Of a stretch of 33,336 bases of DNA, positions 1-7,242 are shown one piece after another. Each line of letters opens with the position of its first letter. The first letter of the stretch is position 1. The notes beneath the pieces are model-generated. The model was not told where the DNA came from, ran no database searches, and saw only the letters and a list, made by a program, of their open reading frames with translations. The position numbers and the translations under genes were made by a program. The stretch is from a virus. Location of the stretch: IMG/VR virus record IMGVR_UViG_3300035698_014598, positions 1 through 33,336 of that record; one strand, 5' to 3'.

Positions 1-226
1 AAATAATTGTTTCTTCTGCAAGTGTTTGGTTTCCACAATTGTTAATTTCATATCTTTTTAAAAGTTTTCCTACTTTTTCATCAGATTTGGAATTAATTAT
101 ATCGTAACCAAATCCCAATTCATCTGGTGAAACTTTATAATTTTCATTTGTAAATTCTCTTGTTACATTTATAATGTTGTGTTCTACTTCATTAATTTCT
201 TCAATTGTGTCAATTTTAATTAACAT
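1..226 (-). CDS. Hypothetical protein, 3' end outside window
   Basis: The first 75 codons of a gene that runs off the left edge; no stop codon is seen. The ATG is preceded by GAGGTGA at a good distance, and that box overlaps the stop codon of the gene upstream, so the start is well supported. The visible part is a mixed charged sequence (MLIKIDTIEEINEVEHNI...) without a recognisable motif. It is the last gene of the leftward series in this window. Function unknown. Confidence 0.75.
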   Translation of the reverse strand, partial: MLIKIDTIEEINEVEHNIINVTREFTNENYKVSPDELGFGYDIINSKSDEKVGKLLKRYEINNCGNQTLAEETII

Positions 227-234
227 TTTTCTTT

Positions 235-489
235 TCACCTCATTTTCTCTATTTCAATTGCTTCACGATATTTTCTTTTAATAGTGTTGATTGCATCGAA
301 TACACAATCAATCTCTTCATTTGCAGGCGGTGTCATTTTGTCTTTGTGATAATCGCTACCAGAACAATTCAAACAATTCTGATCACATTCTAAAATAATT
401 GCGTTGTAATAATTTTCAAGTTCATCAAGATGCACACCGAGTTCTTTGAAATTCGGCTCGTTTATATGAAGTTCATCAACGTGTTTCAT
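235..489 (-). CDS. Small Cys-motif acidic protein
   Basis: 84 residues from the ATG at 489, chosen over an in-frame ATG at 525 because GGAGAGGAAAGG lies just before it. It carries C-x3-C-x2-C at residues 35-42 (CDQNCLNC) plus one later Cys. This spacing equals the radical-SAM cluster motif, but the protein is far too short for that fold, so a small metal site is more likely. The C-terminal third is a charged helix. The start overlaps the end of the gene upstream by 14 nt. Function unknown. Confidence 0.75.
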   Translation of the reverse strand: MKHVDELHINEPNFKELGVHLDELENYYNAIILECDQNCLNCSGSDYHKDKMTPPANEEIDCVFDAINTIKRKYREAIEIEKMR

Positions 490-745
490 TTTTCCTTTCC
501 TCTCCTCTCTCTTTACAACTTTCATACCATTCTTCTAAGAATTCGTTGTTATACATATCTGTTACCGAAATTGAGCTATCTATTGTTTTACCGACTCGAA
601 CTGCTCCACTTTTTCCCAAATATCTGTAACCATCTTTTCTTGCATGACTCATTCTGATATATTTTGAGCTGCTGTAATGTTCGTCAACTTTCCATTCAAG
701 CGCTTCAAAATATAAGATGAGAAGGTCTTTTCTTTTTAGTTTCAT
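476..745 (-). CDS. Hypothetical basic-N-terminus protein
   Basis: 89 residues if started at the ATG at 745, which gives an ATGA overlap with the stop of the upstream gene; an ATG at 757 is possible. The N-terminus is Lys/Arg-rich (MKLKRKDLLILYFEALEW) and the centre is rich in Gly, Tyr and Arg. The C-terminus is a very charged run (ERGEERKNETR) over the region where the next gene's binding site sits. No family recognised. Confidence 0.7.
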   Translation of the reverse strand: MKLKRKDLLILYFEALEWKVDEHYSSSKYIRMSHARKDGYRYLGKSGAVRVGKTIDSSISVTDMYNNEFLEEWYESCKERGEERKNETR

Positions 746-1026
746 ACTTGTTCCCATATATCATAATCTCTGTTGTAATATTCAATCGAAGTGCAGCCCG
801 AACTTCCTCTCCCGAAATCATCAAGCGGTTCAAAATATTTATGTTCCCATCCTTTATCACACAACAATCTGCCATAATAGTAAAGGTAATCATCACCATC
901 AAGGAGTTTGAAAGCTATGTGTGGATAAGAGTTCCAAACTATCTCATCATAATCTTCTGATAAGATGGTAAATTTGGGTTCTTTATCATTGAGAAAATTA
1001 AATACATTAAAGTCAATTTTGAACAT
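742..1026 (-). CDS. Hypothetical Asp/Tyr-rich protein
   Basis: 94 residues, acidic and rich in Tyr, Phe, Trp and Asp (for example DGDDYLYYYGRLL and YYNRDYDIWEQV). This composition is typical of the small soluble proteins in this window. There are two Cys but no CxxC. It starts 8 nt after the stop of the upstream gene and is coupled by an ATGA overlap to the gene below. Function unknown. Confidence 0.75.
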   Translation of the reverse strand: MFKIDFNVFNFLNDKEPKFTILSEDYDEIVWNSYPHIAFKLLDGDDYLYYYGRLLCDKGWEHKYFEPLDDFGRGSSGCTSIEYYNRDYDIWEQV

Positions 1027-1033
1027 GTTTTAG

Positions 1034-1630
1034 TTAGTCCTCTGTTCTTTCACCGTTATTTTTTTGTGAATTTTCTAGATATCTTTTCCATGTGTATTCA
1101 CCGTCTTCTTCTTTATCATCTTCTTCTCCACTGTCTTCATCTTCTTCTTCATTTACAAGTTCTTCAATATAATTTGCAATGATATTAATCATCACATTGA
1201 TTCTGTAGTATTGTCCAATTTGTAGTTTTATAAAGATATCAGTTTCATTTGGGTCGATCCATCCATTTTCAATTGCTTCGTTAATATTAAAAAGTCGATT
1301 TGTGTTATCACGATACCATCCAAGTTGGTTGTAGGTTGAATCATCTGTTTCTGAGTCGGCAATTTCATAACCAATATCGTGTGCATCATCCCATGTTGTT
1401 ATATCCCAACTTGTCAGATGCTCAAGAATATTAATGATTGTTCTGTAAGACCAGCCGTTTGGAATCTCTTCATCGTGACATTCATAAATCATGTTGCGCA
1501 GATTTTCATCATCTTGAAATTCTCGTTTTACTCTGTAATATTTACCTTTGCAGTCATCTTCATCTACATAATCTCTTGTTGCTTCTTCAAATTTGTTAAG
1601 CACATCTTTTACTGCTTCGTTAAAGCTCAT
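1034..1630 (-). CDS. LPNDW-type phage-like protein, copy 1
   Basis: 198 residues, clear paralogue of the gene at 12446-12958. Shared blocks are the N-terminus (M-[SN]-FNEAVK), YYRVK-x-EF, the CHD[ED]E[LI]PN-x-W motif followed by an I-x-x-IL-E helix, a GWY segment, a GQY-x-RI segment, and an acidic tail. The PNDW-like motif followed by helices resembles a family I associate with phages and plasmids, of unknown function. This copy has a longer C-terminus: an acidic stretch of about 25 residues, then a basic helix. The SD is AAGTGA 9 nt before the ATG. Confidence 0.85.
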   Translation of the reverse strand: MSFNEAVKDVLNKFEEATRDYVDEDDCKGKYYRVKREFQDDENLRNMIYECHDEEIPNGWSYRTIINILEHLTSWDITTWDDAHDIGYEIADSETDDSTYNQLGWYRDNTNRLFNINEAIENGWIDPNETDIFIKLQIGQYYRINVMINIIANYIEELVNEEEDEDSGEEDDKEEDGEYTWKRYLENSQKNNGERTED

Positions 1631-1643
1631 AATTTATTTCACT

Positions 1644-2234
1644 TCATACTTTGTCTAATAGTTCTTGTAGCTCATCGTTTATAGTGTTTTCGCTATATTT
1701 CACAATTACATAATCATATTTTGCACAATTGACCATGTCCTGAACAATTTCATCAAGAGTCATTTCTTCGTAATTAGATGGTAAATCTTCTTCTCCATTA
1801 TAATACCATTCCCAAAAATCCCATATGCCCATATTCTCCACACATGATAAGTTGTCAATAAGATCATAAACACGTTCATCTAATTCCCAAGTTGCGCGAT
1901 CATTAAACTGTCCGATGTAGCTGCTTCCATTCCACTTTTCGCACCAATGGTTTAATAGTTGTTCAAGCATTTCTTTTATATTAGAATTCTCCCATTCATC
2001 CTGAAATCTTATCACATTAATATCACCGGGAAGATTATAATATGATTCAAAACCGAGATGACTTCTCATTGAATAAGTGCCATCTTTATATTTTGTTATA
2101 ATATCGGCGGTTGCATTTTCCCAATCAACAACAAGATAAATCAGAGCCTGTTGATAATTGTTGTATGGATCTTGTTCAACAACATCCATTTCATTCTCAT
2201 ATTTAGATATAAGTTTTAACTTTTTCATTGTCAT
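1644..2234 (-). CDS. Hypothetical acidic protein
   Basis: 196 residues from the ATG at 2234, chosen because TGAGGAG lies 10 nt upstream; an ATG at 2252 overlapping the upstream stop lacks an SD. It is Trp- and Tyr-rich and acidic, with motifs such as WDFWEWYYNGEEDLPSNYEE. Two Cys flank no obvious metal site. It follows a pair of overlapping small genes. Family not recognised. Confidence 0.8.
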   Translation of the reverse strand: MTMKKLKLISKYENEMDVVEQDPYNNYQQALIYLVVDWENATADIITKYKDGTYSMRSHLGFESYYNLPGDINVIRFQDEWENSNIKEMLEQLLNHWCEKWNGSSYIGQFNDRATWELDERVYDLIDNLSCVENMGIWDFWEWYYNGEEDLPSNYEEMTLDEIVQDMVNCAKYDYVIVKYSENTINDELQELLDKV

Positions 2235-2248
2235 AATTTGTCTTCTCC

Positions 2249-2440
2249 TCATTCAAAATAATAAATGCACCAATAATCTGTTCCCATGTGGCTTGTAAAT
2301 AGTGTGCCAGCTTTCATCATATCAAGAATTTCAACCACATTTTTCCAATGGTCTTCAATGAAATCAATCACTCTATCTAATGTTGTTTCTTCTGTTACTC
2401 CATCACTAAATGCTCTGTAGTATTTGTATCCTATCATCAA
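2249..2440 (-). CDS. Hypothetical 63-aa protein
   Basis: A short gene coupled by a 4-nt ATGA overlap to the gene upstream. It starts MMIGYKYYRAFSDG, followed by a predicted helix (VIDFIEDHWKNVVEIL) and an aromatic end (WCIYYFE). Nothing is recognisable beyond its soluble, acidic character. Confidence 0.7.
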   Translation of the reverse strand: MMIGYKYYRAFSDGVTEETTLDRVIDFIEDHWKNVVEILDMMKAGTLFTSHMGTDYWCIYYFE

Positions 2441-2784
2441 AACCTCTCAAATTCCTGCTTCATTAACCAATTAGCGAATTCATACCACATTGGAACATCT
2501 ATATCCCCACCAAGATATGTTTTATGATGATCTTCGCGCTCATTTTCTGGTTTTTCGTTGTATAACTTCTCAGAATGTTCGTAGTGTTCAATCGCATTTA
2601 CAACTCTACTTTCGATAATACTTTTTGTGCCTTCATCAAGATTATTCCAATGTGTTTTAATAATATTTACGATAGTATGTGGTAGATATGTCATCCTTCC
2701 AATAGAATGATCAAGCGCCGATGTTAATACAAGTTTGGCTTCTTCTTGATTTAAAATAATTTGTGGTTGTTCATCTGGCATCAT
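2437..2784 (-). CDS. Phage-like GRMTY protein
   Basis: 115 residues. The pattern S-A-L-x4-GRMTYLP, then a helix ending THWNNL, then a long helix (IIESRVVNAIE) and a closing D[VI]PMWYEFANWL resembles a small protein family common in phage genomes, which I know from the GR-x-TY and HWDEL motifs. The function of that family is unknown to me, so this is family resemblance only. It contains HYEH and DHH clusters but no clear metal site. It overlaps the next gene by 4 nt. Confidence 0.75.
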   Translation of the reverse strand: MMPDEQPQIILNQEEAKLVLTSALDHSIGRMTYLPHTIVNIIKTHWNNLDEGTKSIIESRVVNAIEHYEHSEKLYNEKPENEREDHHKTYLGGDIDVPMWYEFANWLMKQEFERF

Positions 2785-2787
2785 TAT

Positions 2788-2901
2788 CTAATCCTCATCA
2801 TATTCATCAAGAATGTCATCATCATCATAATATCCACATATATCACTGATGTTATCTACAATCTCTTCACGTCTGTTTTCTGATAATAAAAATCGTCCCA
2901 T
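2788..2901 (-). CDS. Very small acidic protein (37 aa)
   Basis: An ATG at 2901 opens 37 codons ending TAG at 2788, filling the gap between two genes. It starts MGRFLLSENRREEIVDNI and ends in a Tyr/Asp-rich acidic tail (GYYDDDDILDEYDED). GTGAGTGA precedes the start. The ENRRE segment also occurs near the start of the 53-aa gene at 5260-5421, which supports both being real. Confidence 0.6.
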   Translation of the reverse strand: MGRFLLSENRREEIVDNISDICGYYDDDDILDEYDED

Positions 2902-2906
2902 GTTAT

Positions 2907-3245
2907 TCACTCACTGTTTTCGTTTGCATAGTATTCGTTAATTTCGTCAAGCGATTCTACAGTGAAATCACAATTGCCAACAAGACAATCGTTATCAATA
3001 TCCATAGCCCAAATTGGATATAATTCTAATCCTTCAGGAATAGTGTATGATGGTAGGTTACATATATCAACTCCAAACGTAGTCAAACAATAGTCACAAT
3101 AATATTCTCCACATAGGATATTAATGTTATTGTTTAGTTCATTTAATAGATCGCGCAATTTACCCACATTTTGTTTGTTCCAGTGCGTAATATCATATGC
3201 GAGTTCGTTACAAGAAATTTCCAGTTGATCTTTTTTTGATGTCAT
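2907..3245 (-). CDS. Small Cys-containing phage-like protein
   Basis: 112 residues. An N-terminal helical half is followed by CGEYYCDYC near residue 45, an isolated Cys, then YPIWAMDIDNDCLVGNCDF. The YP[IV]WA-x-D-x-[DE]-x-x-LVG stretch resembles a conserved segment of small phage proteins of unknown function. The four to five Cys could bind a metal. The acidic C-terminus is typical of the neighbourhood. Confidence 0.75.
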   Translation of the reverse strand: MTSKKDQLEISCNELAYDITHWNKQNVGKLRDLLNELNNNINILCGEYYCDYCLTTFGVDICNLPSYTIPEGLELYPIWAMDIDNDCLVGNCDFTVESLDEINEYYANENSE

Positions 3246-3252
3246 TTAATGT

Positions 3253-3558
3253 TTACCTGCTTTTGTATTTTGAGAATGCTTTGTCTTTTCCGTGGATGTC
3301 AAAGATATATTTGAGTTGTAACATTTCAGAATTGATAACATCATACACTTCAGATTCTATAAGATATTTTAAGATTTTGTTTAAAATAAACATAACTTGT
3401 ACGTCATTTAATGATAGGACAAAATCTATGAATTCTGTGTTTTCGTCTTGTATCTCACTTAAAATTTCATAACCAGAAATGTAAGCTGTTTGTTCAGTGG
3501 ATAATTCAATAAATACGTTTGTTAGTTTCTCTCTTCTTAGTTCTTCATTTGTTTGCAT
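3253..3558 (-). CDS. Tandem paralogue family A, copy 3
   Basis: 101 residues, the most diverged of three adjacent related genes (with 3561-3869 and 3862-4152). The shared frame is a short N-terminal helix, an ELST/FSN[IV]-like turn, a hydrophobic segment with GYEIL or G-x-D[IL]L, then an acidic helix and a helical C-terminal half. This copy has lost the acidic tail of the others and ends in a basic run (GKDKAFSKYKSR). The junction with the upstream gene is TAA-n-n-ATG. Function unknown. Confidence 0.75.
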   Translation of the reverse strand: MQTNEELRREKLTNVFIELSTEQTAYISGYEILSEIQDENTEFIDFVLSLNDVQVMFILNKILKYLIESEVYDVINSEMLQLKYIFDIHGKDKAFSKYKSR

Positions 3559-3560
3559 AA

Positions 3561-3869
3561 TTAACAGCCTCTTACATATTCTTTTTTATAGAAGTCAATA
3601 TCATCATCCATCATTACAATTGTATGTTCAATTTCTTTTTGCACTCGTTCACATTCAAATAGTGCTCTTAAGATTTCATTTTGCATTACTGATTCTATTT
3701 CATCATCTGTCATTGATAATATTAATTTATCAATATCCCATCCACGTCTCTCTGCTAACGACCATAACAAATCATCTCCGGTAATACACATTGTTCTCGT
3801 TACAGATATGTTACTAAATCTTTTCACAATTTCTTTGTCGAATTTATTTACTAAATATGAATCAAGCAT
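3561..3869 (-). CDS. Tandem paralogue family A, copy 2
   Basis: 102 residues. With the next gene upstream it shares F[DG]-[KN]-E-[IT]-V-x-RFSNI, then the hydrophobic G-[DT]-D-[LI]-L-x-x-LA[EK]R, then M-x-DDEI-x5-QN and M-[DE]-DDID near the end. It overlaps its upstream neighbour by 8 nt. All-helical from its pattern; no enzymatic motif. Confidence 0.8.
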   Translation of the reverse strand: MLDSYLVNKFDKEIVKRFSNISVTRTMCITGDDLLWSLAERRGWDIDKLILSMTDDEIESVMQNEILRALFECERVQKEIEHTIVMMDDDIDFYKKEYVRGC

Positions 3870-4152
3870 AATTATTCACCTTATCAATGTCATCTTCCAT
3901 CTGATCAATTGTTAATTCTATCTCTGGAATTATCTGTTCTTCAAAGAATGCACATAGAATGTTTTGTAACAAGTTTTTGATTTCATCATCACCCATTAAT
4001 ATAATTGATTCTGTAACTTTTCCATGTCCTCTTTTTGCGAGACATACTAATATATCCGTACCATTTAAATAAAGAGTATCATTTGCAGTTATGTTACTGA
4101 ATCTCCCGACAGTTTCATTGCCAAATTCTTTACTCAATTCTTTATGAAACAT
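3862..4152 (-). CDS. Tandem paralogue family A, copy 1
   Basis: 96 residues, the first transcribed of three consecutive paralogues. It carries GRFSNITANDTLYLNGTDI and MGDDEIKNLLQN, both conserved in copy 2. The likely fold is helical and the charge acidic. Local tandem duplication explains the trio. The start follows AAGGATGATTAAATT, the GATGAT box being a diverged form of the GTGAT ribosome site. Confidence 0.8.
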   Translation of the reverse strand: MFHKELSKEFGNETVGRFSNITANDTLYLNGTDILVCLAKRGHGKVTESIILMGDDEIKNLLQNILCAFFEEQIIPEIELTIDQMEDDIDKVNNYA

Positions 4153-4155
4153 AAT

Positions 4156-4377
4156 TTAATCATCATCCTTTTCTTCTTCAAAAATTTCATCTCCACATTC
4201 ATCAATTTTCGTGATTATATATATTTCTGTTTGAAGATCCTCAACAACTCCTTGATCTAATAGTTCATCGAGATTTTCATTACTCACAAATTCTTCTACT
4301 TCATCTTCATTTTCCAAATCACTATACTTTTTTGTGATAAAAAATGATACCTTTGTACAAACTTCACAATCTGTCAT
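4156..4377 (-). CDS. Tandem paralogue family B, copy 2
   Basis: 73 residues from the ATG at 4377 (MTDCEVCTKV); the longer in-frame version with a GGRKRGRRRR start lies over the acidic tail of the gene upstream and is out of character. It is paralogous to 4380-4595: M-x-DC, a beta-strand pair ending KEY/KKY, N-E-[DE]-E, an EL-[DE]-ELL helix, and an acidic tail. Very acidic (EIFEEEKDDD). The junction to the upstream gene is TAATTATG. Confidence 0.75.
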   Translation of the reverse strand: MTDCEVCTKVSFFITKKYSDLENEDEVEEFVSNENLDELLDQGVVEDLQTEIYIITKIDECGDEIFEEEKDDD

Positions 4378-4379
4378 AA

Positions 4380-4595
4380 TTAATCGTCTTCTCCTTCCTC
4401 TTTTTCTTCCTCCCATGTTTTTGTTACAAGAACTTCAGTTACTTCTACGTTAAAATTTTTAACTGTTTCCTGATACAATAGTTCTTCGAGTTCTTCACGG
4501 CTCATAATCATATCTGCTTCTTCTTCGTTTTCTACACCATTATACTCTTTTTCTAAGGTGAAAGTTACTTCTGCAACTGCTCTACAGTCCATCAT
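4380..4595 (-). CDS. Tandem paralogue family B, copy 1
   Basis: 71 residues, strongly acidic (ends EEEKEEGEDD). The strand-helix-strand pattern (VAEVTFTLEKEY, EELEELLYQETVKNF, VEVTEVLVTKTW) is like small DpnD/PcfM-type folds, although similarity to the array at 6846-7627 is not strong enough to join the families. It starts 2 nt after the upstream TAA (TAATTATG). Function unknown; the charge would suit a nucleic-acid mimic. Confidence 0.75.
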   Translation of the reverse strand: MMDCRAVAEVTFTLEKEYNGVENEEEADMIMSREELEELLYQETVKNFNVEVTEVLVTKTWEEEKEEGEDD

Positions 4596-4597
4596 AA

Positions 4598-4867
4598 TTA
4601 ATTGTCTTCCTCATTAGTTGCATCAAGAATCTTTTTGATTTCAATATATTTTCTTTCCACATCATCAACTTTATAAAGTAGTTCTTTTAAATAACATGAT
4701 TTTTCATAATCATTGTAGAATATGCACTCTTCATCATGGCAATTATTTTCACAATCTTCAATTACATTTTCAAGAAACCATATGTAATCAGATACTGTAT
4801 TTTCTCTAAAGTTTTCAAACAATTCTATAAATTCGTGTTTTTCATTTTCATTAAATTTTTCGTCCAT
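4598..4867 (-). CDS. Cys-cluster acidic protein
   Basis: 89 residues. Acidic helix, then C-x3-C-x4-C-x8-C in CENNCHDEECIFYND...SC, then a charged helix. ECIF also occurs in the gene at 8569, and ragged four-Cys clusters of this type recur across the window, so a structural metal or Fe-S site is plausible but unproven. GGAGATGAT precedes the ATG. Confidence 0.75.
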   Translation of the reverse strand: MDEKFNENEKHEFIELFENFRENTVSDYIWFLENVIEDCENNCHDEECIFYNDYEKSCYLKELLYKVDDVERKYIEIKKILDATNEEDN

Positions 4868-4886
4868 TTTTAATCATCTCCATTAT

Positions 4887-5249
4887 TCACATTTCAAATC
4901 CACACTTGAGACATTTGTAACCATCGAAGCACCATTCGTTACGTTCAACATACCCAAATACATTCTTCTCTTCAAGTTCTTCTCCACAATTTTCACAGAA
5001 TAATTTACCTCTATATTTTCCAGAACAATCCATGTTTATTAAAGTTTTTCCATTTGAAACTCTGTAATCTCTGAAATTGATTTTGTGTTTTCCATATTCA
5101 ATAGACCAGATTCCACCATTAATAAATACTTTCTCTCCTTTCTCAAAAACTTCGTCAACAATATCATCTATACGTTGTCCACAATCCATGCAATAATCAA
5201 GGTCGTTATTTTTAACTTGTTTTTTTGTAAGTTTTATAAGCTTTTCCAT
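4887..5249 (-). CDS. Zinc-ribbon protein, family C copy 1
   Basis: 120 residues from the ATG at 5249; an upstream TTG would add six residues and is unlikely. CxxC pairs lie at residues 20-23 (CMDC), 85-88 (CENC) and 113-116 (CLKC). Between the first two is a conserved block, IVDE-x-F-x-KG, then GKHKINF. The same layout occurs 18 kb away in 22920-23261. The three CxxC pairs suggest one or two zinc sites, hence nucleic-acid or protein binding. Catalytic residues are not evident. Confidence 0.8.
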   Translation of the reverse strand: MEKLIKLTKKQVKNNDLDYCMDCGQRIDDIVDEVFEKGEKVFINGGIWSIEYGKHKINFRDYRVSNGKTLINMDCSGKYRGKLFCENCGEELEEKNVFGYVERNEWCFDGYKCLKCGFEM

Positions 5250-5259
5250 TTCGATCACA

Positions 5260-5421
5260 TCATTCAAGATAACTTATTTCTTCTGCTATTTCTGCAAGCT
5301 CATCAGATATCATGATTTGACAGTCTATTAATTTTTCTTCGGGAAGATTTAATTTAAATAAATTGTCGAATTCTTTAAGTAACATTTCTCGTCTGTTTTC
5401 AAGGGTGTTGAGTTTTGACAT
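5260..5421 (-). CDS. Small helical protein (53 aa)
   Basis: An ATG at 5421 with GTGAT 5 nt upstream (CGTGATTAAAATG) opens 53 codons ending TGA at 5260-5262. Sequence begins MSKLNTLENRREMLLKEF and is a charged, helix-prone protein ending ELAEIAEEISYLE. ENRRE is shared with the 37-aa gene at 2788-2901. Likely a coiled-coil or helical hairpin. Confidence 0.65.
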   Translation of the reverse strand: MSKLNTLENRREMLLKEFDNLFKLNLPEEKLIDCQIMISDELAEIAEEISYLE

Positions 5422-5445
5422 TTTAATCACGTTTAATAATTTATT

Positions 5446-5736
5446 TTATCTGGTATCAAAAATGAGATTTTTATCAACTACTTTTAAGAATGCACAGAGA
5501 TCAGCTTTACAACTGATATCCACTGCACCATTACGAATCATTTCAACTGTTTTAACAAAATCATCAAAGTTATCTTCACATTGTTTAACCCAACCTTTCA
5601 TTTTACATGTTTTACAAGGTGAGTCAAAATCATTGATGTGTGGTTCAAGAAATTTTTGAATTTCACCAGATTCGCGGTGTATTTCTGTTTCGAGAGAGAA
5701 GATATGACCACCGGGACATATCCATTTAATTACCAT
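5446..5736 (-). CDS. Cys-rich small protein
   Basis: 96 residues from the ATG at 5736, chosen for AAAGGAG 9 nt upstream. The N-terminus MVIKWICPGGHIF and the later PCKTCK (CxxC) with two further Cys are compatible with a zinc-binding module of the type C-P-x-GH...C-x2-C. The C-terminal half is helical. It directly follows a two-CxxC zinc ribbon gene with only 2 nt between stop and start, so the two are co-translated. Confidence 0.75.
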   Translation of the reverse strand: MVIKWICPGGHIFSLETEIHRESGEIQKFLEPHINDFDSPCKTCKMKGWVKQCEDNFDDFVKTVEMIRNGAVDISCKADLCAFLKVVDKNLIFDTR

Positions 5737-5738
5737 TT

Positions 5739-5924
5739 TTATTCTCCTTTGCATTCATAGATAGGATGATTCTCTTCTTTTCTCTCATCAATTAAACTGG
5801 TTCCACATTTTCTACAATAGCCACCATTCGGTTTTGTTCCAAGATTCATGTTTCTACTATCCCAACAAATGATTCCACATTTGGGACAGATTAATACTGT
5901 ATATTTATCTTTCATAATTTTCAT
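5739..5924 (-). CDS. Zinc ribbon protein (61 aa)
   Basis: Two CxxC knuckles, CPKCG (residues 13-16) and CRKCG (37-40), separated by 20 residues, make a classic zinc ribbon covering nearly the whole protein. No other domain. The ATG at 5924 or the one at 5915 may start it; neither has a good SD. This is the first gene after a 178-nt non-coding stretch, so it is probably the first cistron of a transcript. Likely nucleic-acid binding, or an adaptor for a host polymerase (inference). Confidence 0.75.
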   Translation of the reverse strand: MKIMKDKYTVLICPKCGIICWDSRNMNLGTKPNGGYCRKCGTSLIDERKEENHPIYECKGE

Positions 5925-6102
5925 ATTAAACTTTAAAGTTTTCCACCATCAATACACATCGCCATATATCACCGTCACACAACTTTGCAACACGCTCCCT
6001 TGTGTTTATACATTGATGCGCACGATGCTTGTAGGGGGGCTGTGTGTTAACATTTAAAAAATAGTTGTGTTGTTGTGTTTAATTTCATATCCATTTTCTT
6101 CT
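5925..6102. other. Non-coding leader/promoter region
   Basis: 178 nt without a convincing gene. On the minus strand it has a TATA-like TGTATAAA (about 6005-6012) and, below it, two tiny ATG frames of 12 and 10 codons, the second behind CGGTGATAT. There is a G6 run (C6 on the coding strand) at about 6034-6039 and a GC-richer core with TGCGCA. Probably the promoter and leader for the leftward genes from 5924; the tiny frames might be leader peptides, which I cannot confirm. Confidence 0.4.
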
Positions 6103-6234
6103 TTATTTGATTACACCATTACCTTGCATTATCTGTTTTAACATTTCTTTTCTGACATTTTCTGTTATCACATTTCTTTCTGATCCGATTGTGTGTATGA
6201 TGTCATTTTGTTTATCGTTAATTTTCATCTTCAT
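6103..6234 (-). CDS. Small basic helical protein (43 aa)
   Basis: An ATG at 6234 (or 6228) opens 43 codons ending TAA at 6103. Sequence MKMKINDKQNDIIHTIGSER... is soluble and helix-prone, and basic, unlike most neighbours. The ribosome site is weak. It sits between the 172-aa gene at 6285 and the non-coding region. Plausible but only supported by composition and by filling the gap. Confidence 0.45.
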   Translation of the reverse strand: MKMKINDKQNDIIHTIGSERNVITENVRKEMLKQIMQGNGVIK

Positions 6235-6284
6235 CTTCGAGCATAATATTCACACTCTATAATTATTCTCAATATTATTTAAAA

Positions 6285-6803
6285 TTATTTATTTTTAAGT
6301 CTAATAGCTTCAGCACTTCGTATAGCATCGCCGTGTTCTCTCATTAGATCTTCATCATTTACTGAAAGATATGATGAATATTTGTTTCTAATACCTGTTT
6401 CTGTTTCAACAACTAAACAATCGCCATCTGTTTCCATGATGTCGTCTTTACAATCTTTAGATTTAATAATAAACAATCCTTTTTTATCAATAACAAATAC
6501 ATAGTCAGGATTAAAAGCCACCGAGAGGGGATAACTTGGGATTTCCATGACATTCAAATCGACTTCATCTTCGTGAATTCCAAGCAGCCGTCCATATTTC
6601 TTGTTGTAATCTTTTCTGAGTTTAACCAATTCATTAAACTGTCTGCATACAATATTTGCGTCTTGTTTGTCCCACCCTCTGATTAATTTAGTAAGCATCT
6701 GTCCACGTTTTACAATGACATCTTCTGCTGATGTTTTGTTGTACGTGATGTTCTCGACGTTCTTTACGATGTTGCTGTGATCTGTTTTTACATTTAGTTT
6801 CAT
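6285..6803 (-). CDS. Hypothetical 172-aa protein
   Basis: A well-supported start (CGAGGAAAACAAA-ATG). The N-terminal half is basic and helical (VKRGQMLTKLIRGWDK, NELVKLRKDYNKKYG); the C-terminal half looks like a small beta-rich domain (YVFVIDKKGLFIIKSKD). It lacks the acidic tail seen in most neighbours and has no recognisable catalytic motif. It stands slightly apart, with 42 nt upstream and about 50 nt downstream. Family not recognised. Confidence 0.75.
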   Translation of the reverse strand: MKLNVKTDHSNIVKNVENITYNKTSAEDVIVKRGQMLTKLIRGWDKQDANIVCRQFNELVKLRKDYNKKYGRLLGIHEDEVDLNVMEIPSYPLSVAFNPDYVFVIDKKGLFIIKSKDCKDDIMETDGDCLVVETETGIRNKYSSYLSVNDEDLMREHGDAIRSAEAIRLKNK

Positions 6804-6845
6804 TTTGTTTTCCTCGATAGTAGTTTATTCTTATGTGTATTAAAG

Positions 6846-7058
6846 TTATTTGTTTGTAGGTTCTTCGTTTGTGATTTCTTCAATTTCACTATACTTTATA
6901 TTAACCACGCCGGTATATTCTTTGGGGGTGGCATCGATGATTTTATTGTGTATAATATCACGGATTTTTTCTGCTCCCTCTGCGTTATCTGCTTTGAATT
7001 TTATCTCTCCATCAAAAGAGACTTCACATTTTGTTTTGTATGTTTTCATTTTAGTCAT
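6846..7058 (-). CDS. DpnD/PcfM-like small protein, array copy 4
   Basis: 70 residues from the ATG at 7058 (MTKMKTYKTKCEVSF), with AAAGGTAAACAAG as ribosome site; the start overlaps the upstream stop by 8 nt exactly as in the next copy. Pattern: strand Y-K-x-K-x-x-V-x-F-x-GE, strand KADN, then a helix, and IEEI. This strand-strand-helix-strand pattern with (I/F)-x-A-x-[NS] then a helix is that of DpnD/PcfM-type proteins of phages and plasmids. The role of that family is poorly defined. Confidence 0.7.
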   Translation of the reverse strand: MTKMKTYKTKCEVSFDGEIKFKADNAEGAEKIRDIIHNKIIDATPKEYTGVVNIKYSEIEEITNEEPTNK

Positions 7059-7242
7059 CTTGTTTACCTTTAACTTCTTCAATTTCGTCAATCCAAGAGT
7101 CTTCACAATATATATCAGTTGGTTCTTCTTCAATTAGTTTTTCCCACTTTTTTCTTGCTTCGTCCTCATTTTTTGCATTTAAATCTACATCTCCTTCAAA
7201 AACCATTTTATATTTGATTCTATATGTTTTCATTTTAGTCAT
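7051..7242 (-). CDS. DpnD/PcfM-like small protein, array copy 3
   Basis: 63 residues from the ATG at 7242. Nearly the same start as copy 4 (MTKMKTYRIKYKMVFEGD) and nearly the same end as copy 2 (SWIDEIEEVKGKQDD). SD AAAGAGGGACAAG. The junction sequence AAGATGACTAAAATG is repeated identically at 7058 and 7242, which shows that the gene boundary was duplicated along with the gene. Confidence 0.75.
   Translation of the reverse strand: MTKMKTYRIKYKMVFEGDVDLNAKNEDEARKKWEKLIEEEPTDIYCEDSWIDEIEEVKGKQDD

Noticed and set aside
235-489. Radical-SAM enzyme from CX3CX2C
   Set aside because: 84 residues cannot hold the barrel; no other radical-SAM motif is present.
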